From CAMLHU01 sp039917855 (lineage in GTDB: Bacteria > Gemmatimonadota > Gemmatimonadetes > Gemmatimonadales > GWC2-71-9), in assembly GCA_039917855.1 (NCBI GenBank), contig JBDSIR010000099.1:1-56290 (forward strand): a DNA stretch of 56,290 nucleotides, written 5' to 3'. A program made the translations under genes and the position numbers. Numbering within the stretch: position 1 is the stretch's first letter; the number at the start of each line of letters is the position of its first letter. Below, one piece after another: positions 8,343 to 16,904 of this stretch. The notes beneath the pieces were generated by a model. The model ran no database searches and was not told the origin of the DNA. It was given only the letters and a program-made list of their open reading frames with translations.

Positions 8343-9472
8343 TGAACATCCTGCTGGTCAACTGGCAGGACCGGGAGAACCCCCACGCCGGCGGCGCGGA
8401 GATCCACCTGTTCGAGATCTTCGACCGCCTGGCCGCGCGGGGACACCGCATCCGGCTGGTGTGCAGCGGCTGGCCCGGCGCGGCCCCGCGGGCCTCCATC
8501 GGGGGGATCGAGGTGCAGCGGAGCGGGGGCCGGCATTCGTTCGCGCTCCTGGGACGTCGCTCGGTGCGGCGGGCATTACATGCGGAGCGCCCCGATATCG
8601 TGGTCGAGGATGTGAACAAGCTGCCGCTCTTCACGCCGTGGCTCTGGCGGGGACCCCACGTCACCATCGTGCCGCACCTCTTCGGCAGCACCGCCTTCCA
8701 GGAGGTCGACCCGATCCAGGCATCGATCGTGTGGGCCGCGGAGCGGCCGTTGCCGCGCGCGTATGCGCGCTCATCCTTCCACGTGATCAGCGAGAGCACC
8801 CGCGACGATCTCGTGGGGCGGGGCGTCCCGGCGGGACGCATCACCGTGATCCATCCCGGGGTCGATCCCGTCTGGTTCACCCCGGACCCCCGGGTGCGCC
8901 GGAGCCCGGTCCCCTCCTTCTTGTATCTGGGCCGGTTGAAGCGTTATAAAGGAGTGGAGGCCGCGCTGCGCGCCCTCGCCCTGGCACGGGCCGCCCGGCG
9001 CGACCTCACCCTCGATATCGCGGGCACCGGCGACGATCGGACCCGGCTCGAGGCCCTGGCCCGGGAACTGGGGATCGGAGACGCGGTGCGATTCCACGGA
9101 TTCGTGTCGGAGGAGCGCAAACGCGAACTGCTCCGCACCACGTGGGCCAACGTCTTTCCGAGCCCGAAGGAAGGGTGGGGGATCACCAACGTCGAAGCGG
9201 CCGCCTGCAGCACTCCGTCTCTGGCGTCCGACAGTCCCGGACTGCGTGACTCGGTCCGGCACGGGGAGACCGGGTATCTCGTGCCTCACGGCGATGCGCC
9301 CGCCCTCGCGGAACGCTTCCTCGCCCTCGCCGCCGATCCTGCGCTCGTGGAGCGCCTCGGACAGGCCGCGCGACGGTTCGCGGAAGGGCACACCTGGGAC
9401 CGCGCCGCCCTCGCGACCGAGACCCATCTCATGTCCTGCCTGGCCGCCGGTCCCGGCGGTCGAACTCTCTAG
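8342..9472 (+). CDS. GT4-type glycosyltransferase family 1 protein
   Basis: A 376-residue GT-B fold glycosyltransferase. The N-terminal Rossmann domain begins MNILLVNWQDRENPHAGGAEIHL, with the Gly-rich acceptor loop. The C-terminal domain has LYLGRLKRYKGVEAALRAL, IAGTGDDRTRLEALA and FPSPKEGWGITNVEAAAC, which contains the E-x7-E nucleotide-sugar binding motif of GT4 enzymes. It probably adds a sugar to a lipid or cell-envelope polysaccharide; donor and acceptor cannot be read from the sequence. ATG 8342 overlaps the nusB stop. Confidence 0.88.
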   Translation: MNILLVNWQDRENPHAGGAEIHLFEIFDRLAARGHRIRLVCSGWPGAAPRASIGGIEVQRSGGRHSFALLGRRSVRRALHAERPDIVVEDVNKLPLFTPWLWRGPHVTIVPHLFGSTAFQEVDPIQASIVWAAERPLPRAYARSSFHVISESTRDDLVGRGVPAGRITVIHPGVDPVWFTPDPRVRRSPVPSFLYLGRLKRYKGVEAALRALALARAARRDLTLDIAGTGDDRTRLEALARELGIGDAVRFHGFVSEERKRELLRTTWANVFPSPKEGWGITNVEAAACSTPSLASDSPGLRDSVRHGETGYLVPHGDAPALAERFLALAADPALVERLGQAARRFAEGHTWDRAALATETHLMSCLAAGPGGRTL

Positions 9473-9480
9473 GAGGAGGT
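9471..9480 (+). promoter_or_regulatory. strong Shine-Dalgarno site for hpf
   Basis: AGGAGGAGGT lies three bases before the ATG at 9484 and overlaps the glycosyltransferase stop (TAG 9470-9472). It is the strongest ribosome site in the window and fixes the hpf start. It suggests hpf is translated more strongly than its neighbours. Confidence 0.85.
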
Positions 9481-9483
9481 CCA

Positions 9484-9798
9484 ATGCTCGCTACCACGAT
9501 CACTGCCCGCCACTGCGAGATCCCCGCCGAGCTCCGTGCGCGCGCGGACGAGGTCTGTCGCCGGCTCGGCGCCCAGACCCGGCGTCCCCTCGAGGCCAGC
9601 GTCACCTTCGATCTTGACGGCCTCGAGCGGATCGCGGAGATCCGGCTCCACAATGCGGGGGGTGATGTCTTCGTGGCCACGGGTGACGGCAAGGACCATC
9701 GCAGCGCGTTGGACCGCGCCGAAGAGAAACTCCGGCGCCAGCTCGAGAAGCGACACTCCCACCCCGGGCGTGACCGCGCCTCCCTCGGAGACGTGTGA
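9484..9798 (+). CDS. hpf: short ribosome hibernation promoting factor
   Basis: HPF/RaiA-family protein of 104 residues, the length of the short form that promotes ribosome inactivation in stationary phase. It has the beta-alpha-beta-beta-beta-alpha pattern: ATTITARHCEIPAELRARADEVCRRL, a VTFDL strand, AEIRLHNAGGDVFVATGDGKD, and the C-terminal helix AEEKLRRQLEKRHSH. It starts the hpf-hprK-PTS cluster, as hpf does next to PTS genes in many proteobacteria. The stop overlaps hprK's GTG. Confidence 0.93.
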   Translation: MLATTITARHCEIPAELRARADEVCRRLGAQTRRPLEASVTFDLDGLERIAEIRLHNAGGDVFVATGDGKDHRSALDRAEEKLRRQLEKRHSHPGRDRASLGDV

Positions 9799-10763
9799 CC
9801 CTTCGACTCAGCGACCTCCTCGCCCACCAGGGCGACCCGCTCCAGCTCGAGTCCCTCACGGGGGATACCGGGTTGGAGCGTCCCGTCCCGCCGGACGCCG
9901 AGGTGGCGAGCCCGGGGCTCGCGCTGGCGGGCTACACTGACCGCTTCGTGGCCAGGCGCGTGCACGTGCTCGGGGAGACCGAGATCACCTATCTCGCCTC
10001 GCTCGACGCCGCGGCGCGCCGCCGCTCGCTGGAGGGGATCTTCGCCTTCGAGCTCCCGGTGGTGATCATCACCAAGGGGCAGGAGGCGCCCGCCGAGCTG
10101 ATGGAGATGGCCCGGGCCAAAGGGGTACCGGTGCTCCGCACCCGACACAAGACCGCCGAGTTCTATCGCCGCATCAAGCCCATCATCGAGGAGGCCTTCG
10201 CGCCCCGTACCACGCTGCACGGCTCCCTCGCGGATGTGTACGGGGTGGGACTCCTCTTCACCGGCGCGTCCGGCATCGGCAAGAGCGAGTGCGTGCTCGA
10301 CCTGGTGGAACGGGGACACCGGCTGGTGGCCGACGACGTCGTGCTCGTGGCCCGGAAGGGGAATGACATCCTCATCGGGCAGGGGCACGAACTGGCGGGC
10401 CACCATATGGAGATCCGCGGCGTCGGCCTGGTCGACGTCCCGGCGCTCTTCGGCGTGCGCTCGGTGCGCCAGCAGAAGCGGATCGAAGTAGTGGTGCATC
10501 TCGCGCAGTGGGAGAACGCCCAAGGGGCCGACCGGACCGGCCTCCAGCGCGAGACGATGGATATCCTCGGCGTGTCGATCCCGAAGATGGTGGTCCCCCT
10601 CAACCCGGGAAAGAACATCACCGTCATCGCCGAGGTCGTGGCAATGATGCACCTGCTGCGATATGCGGGTGTGGACGTGGCCGCGCAGTTCAACGAACGG
10701 CTCATCAAGCGAATGAAGGACAAGGCCGGCGTGAAGGACTACCTGCGCGAAGACTATGAGTGA
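9795..10763 (+). CDS. hprK: HPr kinase/phosphorylase
   Basis: Phosphorylates and dephosphorylates the regulatory serine of HPr, linking PTS activity to metabolic state. The 322 residues include an N-terminal domain and a C-terminal kinase core with Walker A GASGIGKS at residues 157-164. The HPrK signature region HHMEIRGVGLVDVPALFGV follows at about residues 203-221. GTG 9795 overlaps the hpf stop. Its target Ser is present in the HPr encoded at 13020, so the regulatory loop is complete within this operon. Confidence 0.96.
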   Translation: MTLRLSDLLAHQGDPLQLESLTGDTGLERPVPPDAEVASPGLALAGYTDRFVARRVHVLGETEITYLASLDAAARRRSLEGIFAFELPVVIITKGQEAPAELMEMARAKGVPVLRTRHKTAEFYRRIKPIIEEAFAPRTTLHGSLADVYGVGLLFTGASGIGKSECVLDLVERGHRLVADDVVLVARKGNDILIGQGHELAGHHMEIRGVGLVDVPALFGVRSVRQQKRIEVVVHLAQWENAQGADRTGLQRETMDILGVSIPKMVVPLNPGKNITVIAEVVAMMHLLRYAGVDVAAQFNERLIKRMKDKAGVKDYLREDYE

Positions 10764-11130
10764 ACTGCGTGGCGTGGTGGCGGCGCACGGCGGCCTGGCG
10801 GCAGCACTGGTACACGCTGTGGAATCGATCAGCGGCATCACCGGGGCGCTCCGGGCGGTGTCGAACGACAATTGCGACCGGGGCCGGCTCGAGGGGCGCA
10901 TCGGCGAAGCGATCGGCGGGGCCCCGGCGGTGGTCTTCGTGGACATGCCGAGCGGATCCTGCCTGTTCGCCGCGCTGTCGCGCTTCAAGGCGGAGCCGAA
11001 CGTCCGGGTGGTGACGGGGGTGAACCTCGCCATGCTGGTGGACTTCGTCTTCCATCGTGAGGCCACCCCCGCGGCCGCGGCAGAGCGCGCCGCCGCCACC
11101 GGCGTCAAGGCGATCAAGGTGCCCGGATGA
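10756..11130 (+). CDS. PTS mannose/fructose-family EIIA component
   Basis: A 124-residue EIIA-Man-like protein that would accept phosphate from HPr. H11 in VVAAHGGLAAALVHAVE is the expected phosphorylated histidine. The VVFVDMPSGSC segment and the VRVVTGVNLAML segment match the EIIA-Man core. It overlaps hprK by eight bases and the EIIB gene by four. In Geobacter-like and Gemmatimonadota-like clusters such EIIA proteins may be regulatory rather than tied to one sugar; no sugar-metabolism gene is adjacent here. Confidence 0.88.
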   Translation: MSELRGVVAAHGGLAAALVHAVESISGITGALRAVSNDNCDRGRLEGRIGEAIGGAPAVVFVDMPSGSCLFAALSRFKAEPNVRVVTGVNLAMLVDFVFHREATPAAAAERAAATGVKAIKVPG

Positions 11131-11600
11131 CGGTCGCGCTGGTGCGCGTGGACGATCGGCTGGTGCACGGCCAGGTGGTGGTAGGATGGGGGAGGCCGCT
11201 GCGCGCGGCCTTCGTCGTGGTGGTCGACGACGCGCTGGCCGCGAGCGAGTGGGAGCAAGAGCTCTATCGGTTGGGCGCTCCGGCCGAACTGGGGCTCGAG
11301 TTCGTGACCGTCGCCGAGGCCGCGGAGCGCCGCGCCGCGTGGGAGGCCGATCCCCGTCCCGGCATCGTCCTGTTCGGCGACGTGGCGACCGCCACCGACC
11401 TCGCCACCCTCGGGATCCGGTTCCCCCGCCTCAATCTCGGCGGGATCCACCATCGTGCCGGGCGCGCGGAGCGCCTTCCCTATGTCTTCCTCACTGACGA
11501 CGAGATCGGCGCCTTGCGTACCCTGGCCGCGGCCGGCGTCGACGTGACCGCGCAGGACGTTCCCACGACGCGGCCGGTGCCGTTGGCGGAGCTCCCATGA
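11127..11600 (+). CDS. PTS mannose-family EIIB component
   Basis: A 157-residue EIIB-Man-like protein. The RVDDRLVHGQVVVGW sequence near the N-terminus contains the phosphorylated histidine H14 of this family. The LFGDVATATDLATLGI and LNLGGIHHRAGRAERLPYVFL segments fit the conserved EIIB core. It would pass phosphate from EIIA to the incoming sugar at the EIIC/EIID channel. Start and stop overlap the neighbouring PTS genes by four bases each, so stoichiometric translation is likely. Confidence 0.9.
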   Translation: MTVALVRVDDRLVHGQVVVGWGRPLRAAFVVVVDDALAASEWEQELYRLGAPAELGLEFVTVAEAAERRAAWEADPRPGIVLFGDVATATDLATLGIRFPRLNLGGIHHRAGRAERLPYVFLTDDEIGALRTLAAAGVDVTAQDVPTTRPVPLAELP

Positions 11601-12292
11601 CCTGGATCCAGGCGATCGGATTGCTCCTGGTCGGCACCGCCGCCGGACTCGACCTGGTGAGCGGGCCGCAGGTCCTCCTGGCCCGGCCGATCGTCGCGGG
11701 AACGCTGTCGGGGCTGGTCCTGGGCGATGTCACCAGCGGGATCCTCGTCGGCGGGATCCTCGAGCTCTATGCGCTGGAAGTGCTCCCGGTCGGCGCGGCC
11801 CGCTATCCTGACCATGGCCCGGGCACCGTCGGGGCGGTGTGGCTCACGGTCCAGACCGGCACCCTGGCCGCCGCCTTCGGCGTGCTGCTTGCGCTCGCCT
11901 TGGCCGAACTCGGCGGCTACAGCCTCATCGCCCTCCGCCGCCTCAACGGGCGGGCGCTGGTGCGGGCAGCCCCGGCGCTCGACCGTGGGGAGCCGCACGC
12001 GGCGTCACAGCTCCAGCATGGCGGAGCGCTGCGCGACGTGGGCCGCAGTCTCCTGCTGACGGTGGTGGCGCTCGCTGCCGCGCGCGCGGTGCTGCCCCTG
12101 GTACTCCAGGCCGTGGATGCGAGCGAGTTCCTTGCCGTGGTGGTCATCGGCGCAGGGCTCGCTGGCGCCGTGGCCGGGGCGATCCGCACCTCTGGAGGTT
12201 CCCACCGGGCGGCCCTGCTCGGGACGGGACTGGTGCTCGGCTGGCTCGCCGGTGGCATGGCCGGGATATTTCCTCGCTGGGGAGGGTGGTGA
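11597..12292 (+). CDS. PTS mannose-family EIIC-like membrane component
   Basis: A 231-residue polytopic inner-membrane protein with the EIIC-Man type GTLSGLVLGDVTSGILVGGILELYALEVLPVG stretch (residues about 35-66), where the family binds sugar. Several further hydrophobic helices run to the C-terminus. It is somewhat shorter than typical EIIC-Man proteins (about 260 residues) and divergent toward its end. It should pair with EIID to form the permease. The substrate cannot be predicted. Confidence 0.82.
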   Translation: MTWIQAIGLLLVGTAAGLDLVSGPQVLLARPIVAGTLSGLVLGDVTSGILVGGILELYALEVLPVGAARYPDHGPGTVGAVWLTVQTGTLAAAFGVLLALALAELGGYSLIALRRLNGRALVRAAPALDRGEPHAASQLQHGGALRDVGRSLLLTVVALAAARAVLPLVLQAVDASEFLAVVVIGAGLAGAVAGAIRTSGGSHRAALLGTGLVLGWLAGGMAGIFPRWGGW

Positions 12293-13023
12293 TGCGCGCG
12301 ACGACGGTCAGCCTGCTCCGTCTCCTCGGCGTGCAGTCGGGGTGGACGTACGAACGGATGGGTGGGATCGGTGTGGCTTTCGCCGCCGCGCCATTGCTGG
12401 ACGAGGGGGTCGCCGCTGATCGGCGGGCCGGCGCTCTCGCGCGCTCGGCGGAATTCTTCAATTCGCATCCCTGGCTCGCGGGGCTTGCCGTCGGAGCCGA
12501 AGCCCGGGCCGAGCGCGATGGCGTCCCCGCCGAACAGATCCAGCGACTCCGCGCGGCGCTGGGTGGGCCCCTGGGCGCGCTGGGCGACCGCGTCATCTGG
12601 GCAGGGTTGATCCCGGTCCTCTCCGCCGTGGCGGTCATCGGGGCCGGGCTGGTAGGATGGGCGCTGCCGGTCCTCGCCGTGGTGCTCGCCAGTGCGTTGC
12701 GATGGGAGGTGACCCGGTGGTCGCTCCGGCGCGGGTTGGAGAGCGGGATGCGGGTCGCGACGGTGCTGAAGGATTGCCTGTTGAGCCGGATCGCGACGGC
12801 GGTCGGGATCGCCGCCGCCGCGGCCACCGGCCTCACCGCGACCTTCGTGGCCCGGGGTGCGGTCGCCCGGATGGCGCCCGATTTGGCGGCCTGGCCGGTG
12901 TTGGTGGGCGGGGCGGTCGGCCTCGCGGTGGTGCTCAAGGCGGGCGCCCGGCTCCCCGCGCACCGCCTGGCGCTCGTGGCCGGCGGACTGGCCCTCATCC
13001 TCTGGCAGATGGTGAAGCCGTGA
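12292..13023 (+). CDS. PTS mannose-family EIID-like membrane component
   Basis: A 243-residue EIID-Man-like protein. Family features are SGWTYERMGGIGVAFAAAPLL, EFFNSHPWLAGLAVGAEA, and LGGPLGALGDRVIWAGLIPVL, the conserved cytoplasmic loop before the membrane part. The C-terminal half has several hydrophobic helices. ATG 12292 overlaps the EIIC stop; GTG 12289 is an alternative one codon upstream. It is slightly short for the family. With EIIC it would form the sugar channel. Confidence 0.85.
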   Translation: MRATTVSLLRLLGVQSGWTYERMGGIGVAFAAAPLLDEGVAADRRAGALARSAEFFNSHPWLAGLAVGAEARAERDGVPAEQIQRLRAALGGPLGALGDRVIWAGLIPVLSAVAVIGAGLVGWALPVLAVVLASALRWEVTRWSLRRGLESGMRVATVLKDCLLSRIATAVGIAAAAATGLTATFVARGAVARMAPDLAAWPVLVGGAVGLAVVLKAGARLPAHRLALVAGGLALILWQMVKP

Positions 13024-13289
13024 GCGCTTCGCGCAATGTCCAGATCGTCAATCCGCTCGGGCTCCACGCCCGCCCCGCGGCCCAGCTGGTGAAGCTGGCG
13101 AGCCAGTACACCGCGGAGGTCACCATCGCGCGAGATGGGATGCCGGTCAATGCCAAGAGCATCATGGGAGTGATGATGCTCGCCGCCGAGCAGGGCTGCA
13201 CCGTCCAGATCGCCGCGGACGGTTCGGACGCGGAGGCCGCGGTCGACGCCTTGGCGGGACTCGTGGCGAAGGGCTTCGGGGAGATGTGA
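13020..13289 (+). CDS. ptsH: phosphocarrier protein HPr
   Basis: The central PTS phosphocarrier, 89 residues. H16 in NPLGLHARPAAQ is the site phosphorylated by EI. S47 in NAKSIMGVMML corresponds to the regulatory serine modified by HPrK, which is encoded in the same operon. GTG 13020 overlaps the EIID stop and gives a normal-length N-terminus. The final TGA shares bases with the ptsI start region. Confidence 0.95.
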   Translation: MSASRNVQIVNPLGLHARPAAQLVKLASQYTAEVTIARDGMPVNAKSIMGVMMLAAEQGCTVQIAADGSDAEAAVDALAGLVAKGFGEM

Positions 13290-15043
13290 TGCAGAATCCG
13301 CGCGAGCTGAGAGGGATCGGTGTTTCTCCCGGCGTGGGCCTGGCCCGCGCGGTCGTGGTGCGTTGGGAACTGCCGAACGTCCCCGACCGCACAGTCGAAC
13401 CGGCCGAGGTCGAAGGCGAGGTGGCCCGCCTCCATCGCGCGGTGGCGGAGACGGTGCGCGCCCTCGAAGGACTGCGCGACCGGGTGCACCAGCGGGCGGG
13501 GGCGGAGGCGAGCGGGATCTTCGACGCCCAGATCATGATGGCGCAGGATACCGACTTCCTGGGCCAGGTCGTGCACCTGATCCGCACCAACCGGCTCTCG
13601 GCCGAGACCGCCTTCGAGTTCAAGGCGCTCGAGGTCCGGAATCTCTGGGCCAACGCGCAGAGCGCCCGGCTCCGCGACCGCATCGCGGACCTGAGCGCGG
13701 TGCAGATCCGCGTCCTCCAGGTCCTGCTCGGGAGACCCGTCGAGGTGGCGTGGGCCGGACCGACCGACGCGGAACACTTCGTCATCGTGACCCGCGAGCT
13801 GAGTCCCGGACTCACCGTGCAGCTCGACCGCGACCAGGTGGCGGGGGTGGTGAGCGAAGAGGGGACCCGCACCTCCCACGCGGCCATCCTCGCCCATTCC
13901 CTCGGCATCCCCTGCGTGATGGGCGCGCGCGGTGCGCTCGCGACGATCCGCCCCGGGGCGATGGTCCTGCTCGATGGCTCGACCGGCATGGTGTTGACCG
14001 ACCCCACCGAAGGGGAGCTGGCCGACGCCAAAGCGCGCCTCACCCGCCGGCGGCGCACCGAGCTCGAGTTGGAGGCGGTGGTGCAGGAGCCCGCGGTCAG
14101 CCCGGAGGGGGACGTCTTCACACTGCTCGGCAACGTCGATCTTCCCGAGGAGATCGAAACGGCGATCAAATACGGCGCGGTCGGTGTCGGGCTCCTGCGG
14201 ACCGAGTTCCTCATCACCGGACGCACCCACCTGCCGAGCGAGGATGAGCAGTACGAATACTTCCGCCGGGTCGGGAGCGCCTTCCCCTATGGCCCGGTGA
14301 TCATCCGGACCTTCGACCTCGGGGGGGACAAGTTCCCGGCCGGGTGGCAGGCGCCCGAAGAACAGAATCCCTTCCTGGGGTGGCGTTCCATCCGGGTCTG
14401 CCTGGATGAGCCGGAGATCTTCCGTCCCCAGCTCCGCGCCGTGCTCCGCGCTGCGGCCGATCGCGATCTCCGGCTGATGCTGCCGCTGGTCACCGGGCTC
14501 GAGGAAGTGGAGGCCTCGCTCGCCCTCCTGGCCGAGGAAGCGGAGCGCCTCGCCAAGGCGGGGATCCGCGCGGCCAAGAGCGTCCCGGTGGGCGTCATGA
14601 TCGAGACGCCGGCGGCGGTGACGCTGGCCGACCTGCTCGCCAAGCGCGTCGCCTTCTTCAGCGTCGGCTCCAATGACCTGACCCAGTACACCCTCGTGGT
14701 CGACCGCGGTAACGCGCGGTTGGCCAGCCGGTTCAATTCGCTCCACCCGGCGGTGGTGCGCCAGCTCGACCAGGTGCAGCGGGCCGCCAAGGCGGCGAAT
14801 ATCACCGCCAGCGTCTGCGGTGAGATGGCGAGCGAACCGCTCTCCGTGATCCTCCTCACGGGACTCGGCTACGATACGTTGAGCGTGGCGCCGCCGTCGC
14901 TCACGCTGGTGAAGTCGGTGGTGCGCTCCGTGCCCCACGCCGTGGCGGTCGAGGCGGCCCGTGCGGCGCTGTCCGCATCGACGGCCGCGGAAGTGGAAGG
15001 CCTCCTCGAAGCGGCCGCCGCGCCCTACCTTCGGCATCGTTAG
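13289..15043 (+). CDS. ptsI: PTS enzyme I (phosphoenolpyruvate-protein phosphotransferase)
   Basis: Transfers phosphate from PEP to HPr. The 584-residue length matches the family. GTRTSHAAILAHSLGIP contains the phosphorylated H197, and the PEP-binding C-terminal barrel carries LLRTEFL, SVGSNDLTQYTL and ASVCGEMAS with catalytic C510. GTG 13286 directly before ATG 13289 is an alternative start. It ends the hpf-hprK-PTS operon. The downstream gap holds a heptamer inverted repeat. Confidence 0.96.
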   Translation: MQNPRELRGIGVSPGVGLARAVVVRWELPNVPDRTVEPAEVEGEVARLHRAVAETVRALEGLRDRVHQRAGAEASGIFDAQIMMAQDTDFLGQVVHLIRTNRLSAETAFEFKALEVRNLWANAQSARLRDRIADLSAVQIRVLQVLLGRPVEVAWAGPTDAEHFVIVTRELSPGLTVQLDRDQVAGVVSEEGTRTSHAAILAHSLGIPCVMGARGALATIRPGAMVLLDGSTGMVLTDPTEGELADAKARLTRRRRTELELEAVVQEPAVSPEGDVFTLLGNVDLPEEIETAIKYGAVGVGLLRTEFLITGRTHLPSEDEQYEYFRRVGSAFPYGPVIIRTFDLGGDKFPAGWQAPEEQNPFLGWRSIRVCLDEPEIFRPQLRAVLRAAADRDLRLMLPLVTGLEEVEASLALLAEEAERLAKAGIRAAKSVPVGVMIETPAAVTLADLLAKRVAFFSVGSNDLTQYTLVVDRGNARLASRFNSLHPAVVRQLDQVQRAAKAANITASVCGEMASEPLSVILLTGLGYDTLSVAPPSLTLVKSVVRSVPHAVAVEAARAALSASTAAEVEGLLEAAAAPYLRHR

Positions 15044-15065
15044 GGAATTAGCTTCAAGCTCAACT

Positions 15066-15134
15066 GGTCGTGGGTCGTGGGTCTTGAGTCGTGGATCCCG
15101 GTGCTCACGACCCATGACCCGCGACTCACGACCC
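15066..15134. repeat. inverted heptamer element, unit GGTCGTG (ptsI-metK)
   Basis: The forward arm 15066-15094 contains GGTCGTG twice, then GGTCTTG and AGTCGTG. The reverse arm 15104-15134 is built of the complementary units (CACGACC/CATGACC/CGCGACT types). The spacer is only nine bases. The reverse arm ends two bases before the metK ATG, leaving no canonical ribosome site. The element therefore forms most of the ptsI-metK gap (15044-15136). Confidence 0.85.
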
Positions 15135-15136
15135 TC

Positions 15137-16381
15137 ATGGCCCTCAAGCACCACGTCTTCACCTCGGAATCGGTCACCGAAGGCCATCCCGACAAGGTGG
15201 CCGACCAGATCTCCGATGCGGTCCTCGACGAGATCCTCGCGCACGACCCGTCGGGCCGGGTCGCGTGCGAGACGCTGGTCACCACCGGCATGGCCGTCAT
15301 CGCCGGAGAGGTCACCACCACGGCGTGGGTCGACCTGCCGGCGCTGGTACGGCGCACGGTCGGGCGCATCGGCTACGATGACGGCGAGTCGGGCTTCCAC
15401 TTCGACGGTATCGCGGTGCTCTCGTCCATCGGCAAGCAGTCCCCCGACATCGCCATGGGGGTCGACACGAGCAAGAAGAAGAAGGCCCAGGGTGCCGGCG
15501 ACCAGGGGATGATGTTCGGCTACGCGACCGACGAGACCGACCTCCTGATGCCGCTACCGATCCTGCTGGCCCACCGCATCACCGAGCGGCTTGCGGCGGT
15601 CCGGAAGGGCGGGGAGGGGGTGCGCCACCGGCTCCCGTGGCTCCGGCCCGACGGCAAGTCGCAGGTCTCGGTGGAATACGAGGGCGATCGGGCGGTGGGC
15701 GTGAAGACCGTCGTGGTCTCGACCCAGCACGCCCCCAGCGTCAACGGACGCGAGCTCAGGCACGGCACCATCAAGGAAGCGATCATCGAGGAAGTGGTGC
15801 GTCCGGTGCTCAGGGCCCAGGGCCTCAAGAGCGACAAGGTCAAGTTCCTGATCAATCCCACCGGCCGCTTCGTCACCGGCGGCCCCAAGGGAGATGCCGG
15901 CCTCACCGGTCGCAAGATCATCGTCGACACCTACGGCGGGATGGCGCGCCACGGGGGCGGGGCGTTCAGCGGCAAGGATCCCTCCAAGGTGGATCGTTCG
16001 GCCGCGTACGCGATGCGCTGGGTGGCCAAGAATGTCGTCGCCGCAAAGCTCGCCCGCCGCTGCGAGGTACAGGTGGCATATGCCATCGGCGTCGCGGAGC
16101 CGGTGTCGGTCTTCGTGGACACGTTCGGCACCGGGAAGGTGCCCGACCGTCAGCTCGAGCGCGCCATCAACGAGGTCTTCGATCTCACCCCGCAGGGGAT
16201 CATCTCGGCGCTCTCGCTCAAGGCGCCGATCTATTCCCCCACCGCCGCCTACGGGCATTTCGGGCGGGTGCCGTATCGCGCCGCCTATGTCGACCTCGAC
16301 GAGCGGATCCGCGGCACCTTCGCCCATTTCACGTGGGAGCGTACCGACCGCGCCGCCGCGCTGCGCGCCGCGCTCCGGTGA
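15137..16381 (+). CDS. metK: S-adenosylmethionine synthetase
   Basis: Makes SAM from methionine and ATP. The 414 residues include the N-terminal FTSESVTEGHPDKVADQISDA, the GAGDQGMMFGYA ATP-binding hexapeptide region, and the P-loop-like GGAFSGKDPSKVDRSAAYA. ATG 15137 gives the canonical MALKHHVFTSESV start; the frame stays open upstream only through the repeat arm. I see no SAM riboswitch in the short upstream gap. Identification is secure. Confidence 0.97.
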   Translation: MALKHHVFTSESVTEGHPDKVADQISDAVLDEILAHDPSGRVACETLVTTGMAVIAGEVTTTAWVDLPALVRRTVGRIGYDDGESGFHFDGIAVLSSIGKQSPDIAMGVDTSKKKKAQGAGDQGMMFGYATDETDLLMPLPILLAHRITERLAAVRKGGEGVRHRLPWLRPDGKSQVSVEYEGDRAVGVKTVVVSTQHAPSVNGRELRHGTIKEAIIEEVVRPVLRAQGLKSDKVKFLINPTGRFVTGGPKGDAGLTGRKIIVDTYGGMARHGGGAFSGKDPSKVDRSAAYAMRWVAKNVVAAKLARRCEVQVAYAIGVAEPVSVFVDTFGTGKVPDRQLERAINEVFDLTPQGIISALSLKAPIYSPTAAYGHFGRVPYRAAYVDLDERIRGTFAHFTWERTDRAAALRAALR

Positions 16382-16403
16382 TGACGGCCGGGCGCCGGAG
16401 ACC

Positions 16404-16904
16404 ATGATCGAGGTCACCGTCGCCCATCTCGGGCTCGACCGCACGACGAACGCCCCGGTGGTGATCCTCCGGGAGAAGGACGGGGCGCGGATCCTCCCGA
16501 TCTGGATCGGGCCGGCCGAGGCCAGCGCCATCGCGATGGAAATGCAGGGGATGAAAGCCCCGCGGCCGATGACCCACGACCTGCTGAAGCAGGTGGTCGC
16601 CGGCCTCGGGGCCGAATTGCGCCGGCTGGTCATCGCCGATGTGCGCGAGAACACCTACTACGCCGAGCTCCACCTGACCCGGGGCGGCGATGATCGCTTC
16701 CTGGTCGACAGTCGCCCGTCGGACGGCATCGCGCTCGCGCTCCGGCTCCACGCCCCGATCTTCGCGGCCGAGTCCCTCCTCACCGAGGCGGTGATCGGCC
16801 CTGATGCCGTCCCGCCGCCTCCGGCGCCCGGCATCGATGCCGCGCAGCTCAAGCGCTATCTCGAATCGCTGGATCCGGAGGATTTTGGGAAATTCAGACC
16901 GTAG
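16404..16904 (+). CDS. DUF151 bifunctional nuclease-domain protein
   Basis: A 166-residue DUF151 (BFN) domain protein. The family pattern is visible as VVILREKDGARILPIWIGPAEASAIAMEM, PRPMTHDLL, and YYAELHL with the VDSRPSDGIALALR motif. Plant and some bacterial homologues have been assigned nuclease activity, but the bacterial role is poorly defined. The C-terminal 25 residues (PPPPAPGIDAAQLKRYLESL) may be a flexible tail plus helix. ATG 16404 follows GCGCCGGAGACC, 22 bases after metK. Confidence 0.88.
   Translation: MIEVTVAHLGLDRTTNAPVVILREKDGARILPIWIGPAEASAIAMEMQGMKAPRPMTHDLLKQVVAGLGAELRRLVIADVRENTYYAELHLTRGGDDRFLVDSRPSDGIALALRLHAPIFAAESLLTEAVIGPDAVPPPPAPGIDAAQLKRYLESLDPEDFGKFRP

Noticed and set aside
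15044..15136. SAM riboswitch before metK
   Set aside because: The gap is almost entirely the heptamer element, and none of the conserved SAM aptamer cores is visible.
12995..15400. Very long minus-strand open frames (opposite ptsI, clpB at 25524-28397 and ribBA at 5384-7441)
   Set aside because: They lie antisense to secure genes, have low-complexity Arg/Gly/His-rich translations without domains, and follow from high GC at third positions.
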